Source of the DNA: Argyresthia goedartella
Taxonomy: Eukaryota > Arthropoda > Insecta > Lepidoptera > Argyresthiidae
DNA: 64,000 bases
Direction of reading: 5' to 3'
Assembly: GCA_949825045.1 (NCBI GenBank)
Contig: OX463809.1
Location: 5,359,501-5,423,500, forward strand
Below the pieces are notes generated by a model, which saw nothing but the letters and a program-made list of their open reading frames with translations, made no database searches and was not told the DNA's origin. This document shows positions 55,201 to 55,444 of this stretch, in pieces. Numbering within the stretch: the first letter of the stretch is position 1; each line of letters begins with the position of its first letter. A program made the position numbers and the translations under genes.

Positions 55201-55444
55201 CTTCTTCTTTGCATTACAATGACTGAAGGCTGTGATGTGTAAATTACACGTTCTCACTCATACAAAAAAGTGAAACGAAGTCCTTGAAGCAAAACATCAA
55301 CAGAAGGAAACAGACAGATCCTCGGAGCAAGCCGAAGACTTGACGGGCAGAGTTAGTCGGATCATAAAGATATGATAAAGGAATGTACTAACCTAAACTG
55401 TTTACAAAAGCGCGACGCCTCCAAACACCTTCCACCTTCATCAT
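4196..55444 (-). CDS. crb: Crumbs apical polarity protein (N-terminal part of gene)
   Basis: Crumbs is a type I membrane protein of the apical plasma membrane. It organises the Crumbs-Stardust-PATJ complex and sets epithelial polarity. The joined exons encode a hydrophobic leader ([14 protein letters not shown]), a laminin-G-like domain ([67 protein letters not shown]) and then eight EGF repeats plus part of a ninth. Order and motif spacing match insect Crumbs. Twelve exons between 25096 and 4196 join with correct GT/AG sites and matching phases. With the putative first exon the total is 1803 nt, or 601 codons. The remaining EGF and laminin-G domains, the transmembrane segment and the short cytoplasmic tail were not found and should lie left of base 4196. 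EGF6 carries C-A-S-G-P-C, the O-glucosylation consensus. Introns hold many transposon insertions; no broken exon was seen. Confidence 0.9.
4300..5774 (-). other. crb: crb intron with GC-rich palindrome
   Basis: The intron holds a large GC-rich palindrome (4961-5106) and, around 5395-5680, repeat-like DNA starting with a CAGGGTGTAAAAG motif. No reading frame in it looks like a gene. Confidence 0.6.
4961..5106. repeat. GC-rich near-perfect palindrome, arms about 62 bp
   Basis: The left arm starts CATGGTCTGCGGGCGACGGG. The right arm ends with its reverse complement at 5106. Shared blocks include CGAAAGATGC, GGGGGCGGGAAAGAAGA and GCGGGCGG, with a centre of roughly 20 bp. GC content is far above the surrounding intron. 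A fold-back element or a small inverted duplication would explain it. Confidence 0.8.
5775..5903 (-). CDS. crb: crb exon: end of EGF7, most of EGF8
   Basis: Acceptor AATCCATCGCAG and donor GTACGT. The 129-nt exon is phase 1 at both ends, so it could be skipped without a frameshift. It ends EGF7 (GAPGPAPNC) and supplies the first five cysteines of EGF8 ([25 protein letters not shown]). Confidence 0.85.
5904..6613 (-). other. crb intron, nothing recognised
   Basis: Short open frames occur on both strands, including two of 61 and 76 codons on the plus strand at 6000-6446. None shows a domain, good codon bias or a repeat relationship. Confidence 0.5.
6614..6682 (-). CDS. crb: crb exon: short EGF7 insert exon with tandem acceptor
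   Basis: This is the smallest internal exon (69 nt, phase 1 at both ends), encoding [20 protein letters not shown]. It gives the C-x-C-E-P-G end of EGF7. The acceptor is a NAGNAG (TTTGCAGCAG), so the exon can start at 6682 or 6685. The outcome is one glycine or an alanine-glycine pair at the junction; both stay in frame. The donor is GTAACT. Confidence 0.75.
6683..7492 (-). other. crb intron with a dispersed G-run repeat
   Basis: A repeat with runs of G (TAAGGGGGGGAAATGGGGGA near 7030) and a second related block near 7165 occupy 7010-7230. A reverse-oriented relative lies at about 33160-33290. Nothing coding is visible. Confidence 0.5.
7493..7688 (-). CDS. crb: crb exon: EGF6 and start of EGF7
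   Basis: Acceptor GTTGTCCCGCAG; donor GTCAGT. The exon is 196 nt, entering in phase 0 and leaving in phase 1. EGF6 reads [15 protein letters not shown] then [15 protein letters not shown] 17-residue Ala/Pro-rich linker follows, then the first half of EGF7 ([15 protein letters not shown]). C-A-S-G-P-C matches the C1-x-S-x-P-C2 consensus used by protein O-glucosyltransferase (Rumi), which is known to modify fly Crumbs. Confidence 0.85.
7797..8210. repeat. Diverged relative of the mariner-like inverted repeat
   Basis: Blocks such as GTAGATCGATGCAAAG, AGACAATTTAGAGCCATTTG, AAAGTCTTACCG and TTGGTTTTTACAGACC appear in the same order as at 829-1110, with an extra stretch of about 130 bp (near 7840-7960) inserted. 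The extra piece resembles 25255-25340. The stretch is non-coding. Confidence 0.5.
8321..8540 (-). mobile_element. Small non-autonomous element, copy 1
   Basis: The reverse complement matches 12066-12340 closely over more than 200 bp (CCGCCTTTGCTCCCAC, CATCTGAGGTTAGGTT, GATCTTTCAAATACACTTG). Both copies carry a TGGCACCTAAT block near one or both ends. There is no coding capacity. Confidence 0.7.
8776..8836. repeat. Perfect 29-bp inverted repeat with 3-nt loop
   Basis: The left arm 8776-8804 (starting AAGGCACTTAAACACC) is the exact reverse complement of 8808-8836. Only GTA separates them. It lies in the crb intron with no flanking similarity. Confidence 0.95.
9077..9216 (-). CDS. crb: crb exon: end of EGF4 and all of EGF5
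   Basis: Acceptor GTTTCCCCGCAG; donor GTGAGC. The exon is 140 nt, phase 1 in and phase 0 out. It ends EGF4 (GYTGPRC) and encodes EGF5 ([34 protein letters not shown]). The N-V-N-E-C start is of the calcium-binding EGF type. Confidence 0.88.
9277..10255 (+). repeat. Lepidopteran 'GGGTTCCGTACC' repeat, split by a LINE tail
   Basis: The left part (9277-9520) starts near AAGTACGAGTCGAACTCACG and includes AAGGGTTCCGTACCACC and GTACGTAACCAGGTGCA. The right part (about 10122-10255) has GGACGGACAGCGGAGGCTTA and GGGTACGGAA. A related copy at 13888-14560 is uninterrupted. Fragments of the family also occur near 26930-27030, 28555-28625, 29440-29515, 29980-30120, 35625-35830 and 38385-39070. Confidence 0.6.
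9530..10122 (+). pseudogene. 3' end of a non-LTR retrotransposon
   Basis: The frame before and after the ATG at 9562 reads as a LINE ORF2 C-terminus ([19 protein letters not shown], then [11 protein letters not shown]), ending at a stop near 9877. An AT-rich 3' region follows and finishes in (AAAT)n at about 10095-10122. Only the last 110 or so codons survive: a 5'-truncated insertion. It sits inside the repeat at 9277-10255. Confidence 0.7.
10295..10417 (-). CDS. crb: crb exon: end of EGF3 and most of EGF4
   Basis: Acceptor CTCAAATGTTCAG; donor GTACGT. The exon is 123 nt, phase 1 at both ends. It finishes EGF3 ([10 protein letters not shown]) and opens EGF4 with the calcium-binding signature DIDEC, then [19 protein letters not shown]. 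The fly Crumbs EGF in this place also has an unusual D-C-S-G-T-G. Confidence 0.9.
10498..11175 (+). mobile_element. Short-TIR repeat with hairpin tail, copy 1
   Basis: TTTATCTACACACGTATCAT at 10498 is mirrored at 10815-10835 with one mismatch. It is followed by an AATTAGGCAT...ACTCTCGAG hairpin ending in CACATAAACTACTA. In this copy the start and hairpin are partly duplicated (10973-11175). Other copies are at 34427-34930 and 58327-58800. A short plus-strand frame ending [14 protein letters not shown] is shared with those copies. Confidence 0.75.
11176..11832 (-). other. crb intron, nothing recognised
   Basis: AT-rich intronic DNA, turning GC-richer towards the next exon. No repeat family or reading frame was identified. 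Confidence 0.45.
11833..11958 (-). CDS. crb: crb exon: end of EGF2 and most of EGF3
   Basis: Acceptor GCTCGCTTGCAG; donor GTACAC. The exon is 126 nt, phase 1 at both ends. It ends EGF2 (GTHCELEVS) and encodes most of EGF3 ([25 protein letters not shown]). The donor departs from the usual GTRAGT, but the reading frame and cysteine spacing support it. Confidence 0.87.
12062..12345 (+). mobile_element. Small non-autonomous element, copy 2
   Basis: Inverted relative of 8321-8540 (CCGCCTTTGCTCCCGC, CATCTGAGGTTAGGTT, CAAATACACTTGACACTGG, GATTAGGTGCCAT). It carries about 60 bp that the other copy lacks, around 12225-12285. It lies within a crb intron. Confidence 0.7.
12407..12564 (-). CDS. crb: crb exon: end of EGF1 and most of EGF2
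   Basis: Acceptor CTCGGTGTTGGCAG; donor GTACCT. The exon is 158 nt, phase 2 in and phase 1 out. It completes EGF1 ([17 protein letters not shown]) and encodes most of EGF2 ([30 protein letters not shown]). The match with fly Crumbs in this region is very close. Confidence 0.9.
12885..13062 (+). repeat. Dispersed repeat, copy 1 of 3
   Basis: Shared blocks are TGCACATCAAAAATACTGAT, GCGGTAGCTTAGGTGAAGGG and GTGAGCGAAGCGAA. An inverted copy lies at 17281-17430 and a direct one at 56335-56450. It is non-coding. Confidence 0.75.
13888..14560 (+). repeat. 'GGGTTCCGTACC'-family element without the LINE insertion
   Basis: It opens with a diverged CCGCACACGAAGAGTTCCA block and ends with CAGCGGAGGCTTACTA and TTCGGTTACGGAACCCTAAA. 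At about 14425-14445 it reads AAAGCGACAATAGAAATACA, corresponding to the point where the copy at 9277-10255 is interrupted. Confidence 0.6.
14623..14728 (-). CDS. crb: crb exon: linker and start of EGF1
   Basis: Acceptor CGTTTATTACAG; donor GTAAAT. The exon is 106 nt, phase 1 in and phase 2 out. It encodes [17 protein letters not shown] and then [14 protein letters not shown], the first four cysteines of EGF1. The exon is AT-richer than the others, yet its join on both sides is in frame. Confidence 0.85.
15009..15204 (-). CDS. crb: crb exon: second half of the first laminin-G-like domain
   Basis: Acceptor TTGTGGTATTACAG; donor GTGAGT. The exon is 196 nt, phase 0 in and phase 1 out. It encodes [14 protein letters not shown], an Ala-rich loop (AADAAAGG), [16 protein letters not shown] and [13 protein letters not shown]. 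The F-S-G-C-L and G-x-C-P-L-T motifs match the first laminin-G-like unit of fly Crumbs. Confidence 0.9.
15265..15398. repeat. Fold-back repeat
   Basis: CACGACATTCACTTAACACG at the left is mirrored by CGAATGTCGTGG at the right. Imperfect pairing continues inward for about 50 bp (GGCGTCTTAAACCGATTT against the reverse complement of AAATCAATTTAGGACGCTG). A small hairpin-type element in a crb intron. Confidence 0.65.
15583..15812 (-). CDS. crb: crb exon: middle of the first laminin-G-like domain
   Basis: Acceptor CTTACTCGTTCGCAG; donor GTGGGA. The exon is 230 nt, phase 1 in and phase 0 out. Joined to the upstream exon it gives SFRSCVGGELFSQ. It continues [19 protein letters not shown], a Gln/Pro-rich loop ([10 protein letters not shown]), then [17 protein letters not shown] and EVDNDWQ. 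L-D-N-R-W-H is a conserved laminin-G motif. Confidence 0.9.
15963..16079. repeat. Fold-back repeat with about 30-bp arms
   Basis: GAAGTCCCGATAAGCTCT near 15976 is exactly mirrored by AGAGCTTATCGGGACTTC near 16050. Imperfect arms extend to GGCCTG / CCGGCC at the ends. Total length is about 117 bp and it is non-coding. Confidence 0.8.
16304..16600 (+). mobile_element. tRNA-derived SINE
   Basis: An RNA polymerase III A box (TGGTCTAATGG) near 16313 and B box (AGTTCGAAACC) at 16355-16365 are spaced as in a tRNA head. A non-tRNA body with GCCAGCGTGGTGGAGTATGG follows, and an ATTTATTTATTTAT tail closes it. It cannot be a functional tRNA, since no paired acceptor stem follows the B box. Confidence 0.65.
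17281..17430 (-). repeat. Dispersed repeat, copy 2 of 3 (inverted)
   Basis: Reverse complement of the repeat at 12885-13062 (TTCGCTTCGCTCACCCC, CTAAGCTACCGCAG, ATCAGTATTTTTGATGTGCA). It lies within the decayed Tc1 element. Confidence 0.75.
17639..18540 (-). pseudogene. Tc1-type transposase relic
   Basis: Read on the minus strand, the N-terminal helix-turn-helix comes first ([18 protein letters not shown] near 18500, then [15 protein letters not shown]). A broken middle carries the first catalytic motif ([11 protein letters not shown]), followed by [20 protein letters not shown] and WTFQQDNES. These match the intact transposase at 43075-44100 closely. The D-P-K-H after the second catalytic Asp is lost, the third catalytic Glu cannot be read, and frames shift repeatedly. 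A 41-bp tandem duplication (18029-18110) covers the F-S-D-E-T-K motif. Confidence 0.8.
18919..19826 (-). other. crb intron, nothing recognised
   Basis: AT-rich DNA between the decayed Tc1 element and the LINE 3' tail. Only short random frames are seen. Confidence 0.45.
20003..21445 (-). CDS. LINE reverse transcriptase (ORF2 C-terminal part)
   Basis: This 480-codon open frame encodes the RT of a non-LTR retrotransposon, which copies its RNA at the target site. Visible blocks are [14 protein letters not shown] (about residues 37-50), [20 protein letters not shown] (99-118), motif [10 protein letters not shown] (165-173), motif [15 protein letters not shown] (223-236), motif [10 protein letters not shown] (264-272, with the two catalytic aspartates) and [10 protein letters not shown]. 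The C-terminal part contains [12 protein letters not shown] and [10 protein letters not shown]. All RT core motifs are present and unbroken, so the loss of the copy is recent. The endonuclease is absent and the ATG used here is simply the first in the frame, so the true ORF2 would have begun earlier. It probably cannot transpose by itself. Confidence 0.85.
   Translation of the reverse strand: MTQNSTSQTGQYAQQKHDEVDVSPECIFKIIKGVSRGKSPGIDSLSNEHVQNGGRFIPILLSNLYTAMLRTAYIPKAMVETVVVPICKNKKKDLSSPSNYRPVSLATILARLFEKVLNHIAEPYLGSSDNQFGFKRNASTTDAIYTVKQVAQYYKQRKTSVYASYLDLSKAFDRVQHSLLWQKLRDRGVPEPIVNALSRWYSQQTNVVRWNGVTSDPTHLSCGVRQGGSMSPVLFNIYMDGLSEELTEAGVECSMNGCMINNVAYADDMVLLAPSVTALRELLHICETYAATHNMLYNAEKSVYMIFESSNTLNTELPLELNGQSLCRVHKVKYLGHIIKRSLSDDDDIERQRRAIAMRANMLARRFTRCSKDVKQQLFLSYCTSVYTVELWSKYTQANINRIRVQYNNAWRAMFRLPRACSASEMFCAGRAPGWAALLRQRTHAQRARVFSSDNHIISAVREWSASPIHLKWSEYHRPI
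21534..22442 (-). pseudogene. LINE ORF1 with an early frame break
   Basis: Reading starts at an ATG near 22442 with [16 protein letters not shown], a C-x-x-C start like the zinc-binding head of CR1-type ORF1 proteins, and then stops. A second frame from 22355 gives 273 codons: [20 protein letters not shown], a charged region ([18 protein letters not shown]), a coiled-coil-like stretch ([20 protein letters not shown], residues about 88-107), and a basic C-terminus (RTRKRNKN). ORF1 proteins bind LINE RNA. The missing zinc-binding region suggests a deletion between the two frames. The stop lies about 90 bp before the RT frame. Confidence 0.7.
22501..24922 (-). other. crb intron with one SINE
   Basis: Apart from the SINE at 23455-23640 and a short GC-rich CGGCGGCGGGG patch near 22965, nothing is recognised. 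The small open frames show no domain. Confidence 0.5.
23455..23640 (-). mobile_element. tRNA-derived SINE, copy 1
   Basis: On the minus strand an A box (TGTGGCGCAGCGG) is followed by a B box (GGTTCGATTCC, 23569-23579), GGCTGGGGATAAAGAAAAAA, then GTGTGTGACGTCGCTGTTTC. The copy at 37715-37930 shares the whole arrangement. Confidence 0.8.
24923..25096 (-). CDS. crb: crb exon: signal peptide core and start of laminin-G-like domain
   Basis: The donor is GTGAGT after TGCGTTG. The upstream side ends in a strong polypyrimidine acceptor, TTCTTCTCTTCCAG, so I start the exon at 25096 rather than at the in-frame ATG at 25115, which would lie inside that acceptor. The 174-nt exon is phase 1 at both ends. 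It encodes [17 protein letters not shown] (hydrophobic signal core), then [16 protein letters not shown] and VGISFRSC. The start codon must then be upstream; see 55393-55444. If the ATG at 25115 is used instead, the protein would start MHSSLPGRW. Confidence 0.85.
25097..25120 (-). promoter_or_regulatory. crb: Splice acceptor of the crb signal-peptide exon
   Basis: The minus strand reads ATTCTTCTCTTCCAG then GC. The pyrimidine tract and CAG argue that the ATG inside it (25115-25113) is intronic. This decides whether crb has a distant first coding exon. Confidence 0.65.
25121..27813 (-). other. Probable crb intron 1, first part
   Basis: Low-complexity DNA, including a TATAG pentamer run at about 25745-25770. 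A block at 25255-25340 resembles the one at 7855-7950, and 26930-27030 holds an inverted 'GGGTTCCGTACC'-family fragment. A 154-codon minus frame at 25688-26152 is AT-rich and not gene-like. Confidence 0.5.
27814..28250 (+). repeat. Pair of direct repeats, about 110-135 bp each
   Basis: 27814-27946 and 28136-28247 share GGTGACCGCAAA, ATTTTCATAGGTT, GAACCTTAACAGAAAGTGTT and TTGCAAGTCCTGTTACATCT. The second copy lacks about 25 bp in the middle. They are separated by 190 bp of unrelated DNA. Confidence 0.85.
28265..28415. repeat. GC-rich segment bounded by short inverted repeats
   Basis: GTTTCTTGGCG near 28290 is mirrored by CGCCAAGAAAC near 28395. In between is a G-rich stretch of about 100 bp (TGAGGGGGTGGCGGCGCGTG). 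It stands out sharply against AT-rich surroundings. It may be a small element or a regulatory island. Confidence 0.45.
28744..28890 (+). mobile_element. Retroelement 3' tail, copy 1
   Basis: It shares TAGAGATCTAA, TCCCACAGTGGTCCAATGTA and ACAGTAATAAAGACATTTGA with 45430-45572. Both end with an AATAAA signal and T/G-rich DNA. It is the 3' end of a LINE or SINE of unknown body. Confidence 0.65.
28900..33290 (-). other. Probable crb intron 1, repeat debris
   Basis: It holds fragments of common insect repeats: TCCGTCAAGCCGTTTGAGCT near 28967, a 'GGGTTCCGTACC' fragment at 29980-30120, and at 31682-31850 a TATTATAAATGTGAAAG / GCTAAAACGGCTCAACGGAT repeat. Near 33165-33285 lies an inverted relative of the G-run repeat at 7010-7230. 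Small open frames (for example 30713-31060 and 31067-31309) show no domain. Confidence 0.5.
31682..31850 (+). repeat. Common insect interspersed repeat fragment
   Basis: AATATTATAAATGTGAAAGC, TCACGCTAAAACGGCTCAAC and ACCACAGAGATAGTTTATGA form the well-known opening of a repeat abundant in insect genomes. It is non-coding here. Confidence 0.6.
33295..33525 (-). mobile_element. tRNA-derived SINE of a second family
   Basis: On the minus strand an A-box-like TGGCCGAGTCGGCAG (33496-33511 region) is followed by a B box GGGTTCGAGTCCC (33462-33474). The body ends with GATACAGGGAATCCTAGTTT and (ATT)n. It lies directly against an RT fragment. Confidence 0.65.
33528..33810 (-). pseudogene. LINE reverse transcriptase fragment
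   Basis: Minus-strand reading across frame shifts gives [16 protein letters not shown], an RT motif A remnant ([20 protein letters not shown]) and then [17 protein letters not shown], the stretch that normally precedes motif B. The SINE at 33295-33525 begins where motif B should follow. Several frame shifts and a poly-A run (near 33715-33730 on the plus strand as T) break it. Confidence 0.55.
34181..34254 (+). repeat. 37-bp tandem duplication
   Basis: Two exact copies of a 37-bp unit that begins AAATCAAAATTATTTTATTA and ends AAAGTCACTTG. Confidence 0.95.
34427..34930 (+). mobile_element. Short-TIR repeat with hairpin tail, copy 2
   Basis: It starts TTTATCTACACATGTATCAT at 34429; the mirrored end is TATGATATGTGTGTAGATAA at 34768-34788. 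The CTCGAG hairpin (34815-34900) and CACATAAACTACTA follow. It carries a short internal duplication of GACATTCAAATTTCGAACGC. The plus frame ends [14 protein letters not shown], then TGA. Confidence 0.75.
35317..35442 (+). repeat. 21-bp minisatellite, six units
   Basis: Six head-to-tail copies of a 21-bp unit beginning AGAGAGCTCTGGTTAGAATC; only the last differs (AGACTCA). The period is a multiple of three, which is why long open frames cross it on both strands. Confidence 0.95.
35620..35830 (+). repeat. 'GGGTTCCGTACC'-family fragment
   Basis: GGCCAAGTGCGAGTCAGGCT, GAAGGGTTCCGTACCATAGC and GTATGTAACCAGGTGAAG match the start of the family seen at 9277 and 13888. The matching 3' end is absent. 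Confidence 0.6.
35831..37714 (-). other. Probable crb intron 1, nothing recognised
   Basis: AT-rich DNA with homopolymer runs (near 36085 and 36410) and a (CAT)n run at about 37479-37495. No coding or structured element was identified. Confidence 0.45.
37715..37930 (+). mobile_element. tRNA-derived SINE, copy 2
   Basis: A box TGTGGCGCAGCGG near 37728 and B box GGGTTCGATACC at 37767-37778, followed by CGGCTGGGGATAAAGAAAAA and GTGTGTGACGTCGCTGTTTC. Same family as 23455-23640. The tail ends in TTTATGTTTATGTTTATT. Confidence 0.8.
38385..39075 (+). repeat. 'GGGTTCCGTACC'-superfamily element, diverged
   Basis: It starts AAACCGACCAAGTGCGACTT and has two related internal modules (TTTCATGATTCTAGGTCAAC at about 38525 and TTTAGGATTCTAGGTCAACG at 38820), separated by GGACAGACAGACCGACGG. 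It closes with TTTTAAGGTACAGAAC. It is non-coding. Confidence 0.5.
40011..40058. repeat. Perfect 48-bp palindrome with no loop
   Basis: GTCAAGTTGAAGCTTATTAT starts the left arm; all 24 bases are mirrored exactly on the right. There is no spacer. Confidence 0.95.
40059..40902. other. Probable crb intron 1, no gene recognised
   Basis: A plus-strand frame at 40071-40277 (68 codons, with [18 protein letters not shown]) and another at 40451-40633 lie here. Neither has a recognisable domain or supporting splice context. Confidence 0.35.
40903..41085 (-). other. GC-rich island with a protein-like minus-strand frame
   Basis: The frame reads [20 protein letters not shown], a Pro/Ala/Ser stretch, then [20 protein letters not shown] and a stop. 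Codon composition is more GC-rich than the surroundings and resembles a terminal exon. CAG dinucleotides near 41075-41095 could act as acceptors. No family is recognised. A transposon remnant is an equal possibility. Confidence 0.25.
41086..42721. other. Probable crb intron 1, nothing recognised
   Basis: AT-rich DNA with small open frames only (for example 42387-42641). No repeat family seen elsewhere in this window matches it. Confidence 0.4.
42722..44468 (-). mobile_element. Apparently intact Tc1-like transposon with double inverted repeats
   Basis: The 1747-bp element lies between TA dinucleotides. Outer ends are CAGTGGTGGTCATATAATTA, mirrored at 44442-44468. Inner repeats with the same core (AATAATTAAGAACG at 42951; CGTTCTTAATTATGTGG at 44226) lie about 220 bp inside each end. 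This is the IR/DR layout known from Sleeping Beauty and some other Tc1-group elements, in which the transposase binds two sites at each end. The transposase frame has no stop. A decayed relative lies at 16223-18915. Confidence 0.9.
43075..44100 (-). CDS. Tc1-type transposase (DD34E)
   Basis: This enzyme cuts and re-joins the ends of the element at TA sites. I use the Met at 44100 ([10 protein letters not shown]), giving 341 residues, the usual Tc1 length. An in-frame Met 18 codons upstream (44154) is also possible. The N-terminus has paired helix-turn-helix regions (residues about 10-110; [18 protein letters not shown]) with a basic linker ([13 protein letters not shown]). The catalytic triad is D155 (LFSDETKI), D245 ([12 protein letters not shown]) and E280 ([11 protein letters not shown]), with exactly 34 residues between the last two. 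A glycine-rich box ([16 protein letters not shown]) lies at 189-204. No stop or frameshift is present, so it may be active or only recently silenced. Confidence 0.9.
   Translation of the reverse strand: MGKNKSCDASTREVIIKLRDMNWSYKKIANHLQCSKTMTFHAVKHFNTHQTTLNIPRVPKQRKSSQRDDRNIVRLAKQYPFKGSNELKKEYFGENNPSAISARTIRRRLVEAKLNGRIARKVPMLKQCHRQARLAFARRYESWTARQWKNVLFSDETKINRVCSDGKRYVRRPPNTAFDPKYTKMTLKHGGGNVKIWGCFSGHGVGPVRLIEGNMDQFQYKNILEETMLPYAEDVLPIIWTFQHDNDPKHTARTVKEFLTSQSVSVLEWPPNSPDLNPIEHLWCEVKKKVSNRRCGNLTELYNVFLEEWRSISLEKFQKLIESMPRRCKAVIKSRGHATNY
44635..44830 (-). pseudogene. LINE reverse transcriptase fragment, motifs B and C
   Basis: Minus-strand reading gives [14 protein letters not shown] (motif B) and, after one frame shift, [15 protein letters not shown] (motif C with both catalytic aspartates). 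No other part of this element is left. It points away from the LINE fragment that follows at 44833. Confidence 0.65.
44833..46060 (+). pseudogene. I/LOA-like LINE end with RNase H, interrupted
   Basis: It begins with the RT C-terminus ([18 protein letters not shown], then [17 protein letters not shown]). An RNase H domain follows from about 45218 ([34 protein letters not shown]). At about 45430 an unrelated retroelement tail intervenes. RNase H resumes near 45585 and ends [20 protein letters not shown]. Near 45985 a C-x-x-C...H...C segment ([18 protein letters not shown]) recalls the C-terminal zinc knuckle of such LINEs. Frames shift several times. RNase H domains are typical of the I-group LINEs. 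Confidence 0.7.
45430..45572 (+). mobile_element. Retroelement 3' tail, copy 2
   Basis: Matches 28744-28890 (AGAGATCTAAAAATCAATCT, TCCCACAGTGGTCCAATGTA, TACAGTAATAAAGACATTTG). It ends in GATTGATGGATTGATTGATT repeats. It lies inside the RNase H region of the LINE at 44833-46060, so it inserted after that LINE. Confidence 0.7.
46061..47246. other. Probable crb intron 1; GC-richer patch and a hairpin
   Basis: At 46630-46870 a GC-richer stretch contains CTCGCGAGCG-type palindromes. At 47155-47228 an inverted repeat (TTGGTCATTACACT against AGTGTAATGAATGACCAA) lies just outside the recombinase unit. No gene is recognised. Confidence 0.45.
47303..48079 (-). CDS. Tyrosine recombinase exon 2
   Basis: The exon opens [20 protein letters not shown] immediately after the TTTATTTTCAG acceptor and is 777 nt including the stop. 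All catalytic residues lie here. Confidence 0.82.
   Translation of the reverse strand, partial: VALIFGITGACRRQELNNITTKDIENHGEMLLVKIPNTKNKIPRSFTIHGPFYEIVKKYETLRSTKGKSDRFFQNFQNGKCTSQPIGVNKFGSMPREIAKFLGLPQADAYTGHSFRRTSATLLANSGADILTLKRHGGWRSNNVAESYIEDSIQNKADISAKITQAIHLEPQSKKFCPEPRPSTSYANDDLGFHTFANDETQCSSTSFQNVALSPTFTVTQEQSNEIINNTIKHTVQMPHKAVAYHFNNCTFNNCFNN
47303..48631 (-). CDS. Crypton-like tyrosine recombinase, two exons
   Basis: Exon 1 (48631-48203; a Met five codons earlier at 48646 is also possible) and exon 2 (48079-47303) join in phase 0 across a 123-bp intron with GTCAGT donor and TTTATTTTCAG acceptor, giving 401 residues. The N-terminal half fits a core-binding domain ([38 protein letters not shown]). 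The catalytic half shows Arg155 ([11 protein letters not shown]), the H-x-x-R pair His256/Arg259 ([13 protein letters not shown]), His279/Trp282 (LKRHGGWRS) and nucleophile Tyr291 ([10 protein letters not shown]), all in canonical order. The C-terminal 100 residues are Asn/Ser/Thr-rich. There are no stops or frame shifts. Relatives include Crypton transposases and domesticated insect and vertebrate genes. Either an active element or a host gene would fit. Confidence 0.85.
48203..48631 (-). CDS. Tyrosine recombinase exon 1
   Basis: It is 143 codons from [10 protein letters not shown] and ends AAAG before GTCAGT. It encodes the SAM-like core-binding region. The reading continues past the donor for only a few codons before a stop, which supports splicing. 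Confidence 0.8.
48632..48780 (-). promoter_or_regulatory. GC-rich upstream region of the recombinase gene
   Basis: AAAGATGGCGGCCG and TTTCGCGCGCTCAGCGCTGC...GCGCGC form a CpG-rich patch in an otherwise AT-rich neighbourhood, right upstream of the start codon. AAGATGGCGGC resembles the YY1/Pho-type core often found at promoters. Its role is an inference. Confidence 0.35.
49109..49779. other. Probable crb intron 1, nothing recognised
   Basis: Short frames only. No repeat in the window matches this stretch. Confidence 0.4.
50051..50401 (+). pseudogene. LINE ORF1 esterase-like domain
   Basis: The frame has [20 protein letters not shown], then [20 protein letters not shown]. The spacing resembles the SGNH hydrolase fold found in ORF1 proteins of CR1-group LINEs, where G-x-N-D forms block III. 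The usual first block G-D-S is changed to S-D-E here. The domain's role in retrotransposition is not settled. The leader upstream is broken by stops. Confidence 0.55.
50777..51595 (+). pseudogene. LINE apurinic-type endonuclease and linker
   Basis: The frame shows [28 protein letters not shown], a TAA at 51008-51010, then [12 protein letters not shown] (the catalytic G-D-x-N motif) and [15 protein letters not shown] (S-D-H motif region). The linker after it includes [20 protein letters not shown]. It ends with a frame shift. Confidence 0.7.
51633..53337 (+). pseudogene. LINE reverse transcriptase, broken
   Basis: Pieces in order are [36 protein letters not shown], a frame shift within motif A (the next frame reads [14 protein letters not shown]), motif [15 protein letters not shown], motif [11 protein letters not shown] with both aspartates, and [16 protein letters not shown]. 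An in-frame TGA at 52957 is followed by the C-terminal part ([20 protein letters not shown]). One frame shift and two stops inactivate it. Confidence 0.8.
53600..53940. repeat. TTAA-bordered segment with nested inverted repeat
   Basis: TTAA at 53600-53603 is followed by CCTCTCAGTATCC and then by an exact 15-bp inverted repeat: CGCATCAATAGCTGC at 53620-53634 and its mirror at 53663-53677. Another TTAA lies at about 53935. TTAA borders with subterminal inverted repeats are a piggyBac trait, but the two outer ends do not match each other. A minus-strand frame of 75 codons (53693-53920, containing [16 protein letters not shown]) is not recognised. Confidence 0.3.
53941..54316 (+). pseudogene. 3' end of another LINE
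   Basis: A short C-terminal reading ([18 protein letters not shown]) is followed by about 300 bp of T-rich 3' UTR, CAATAAAGAATT and (ATT)n. Such tails are typical of CR1-group LINEs. It is severely 5' truncated. Confidence 0.55.
54317..55392. other. Probable crb intron 1, near its 5' end
   Basis: GC-richer patches (GCGCCGGGGCGGCCCGGATT near 54735) and CACCCCCCACCCCAGGCGCC near 54970 alternate with AT-rich DNA. Nothing coding is seen. Confidence 0.4.
55393..55444 (-). CDS. crb: Putative first coding exon of crb
   Basis: Minus-strand ATGATG at 55444 opens [17 protein letters not shown] and leaves 17 codons plus one base before GTTAGT. The phase (1) is exactly what the exon at 25096 requires. 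The join gives [17 protein letters not shown]: a basic n-region in front of the hydrophobic core, a proper signal peptide. An in-frame TGA lies five codons upstream, so the ATG is a real start if the exon is real. The evidence is the phase match plus signal-peptide logic only; chance agreement is possible. Confidence 0.4.
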
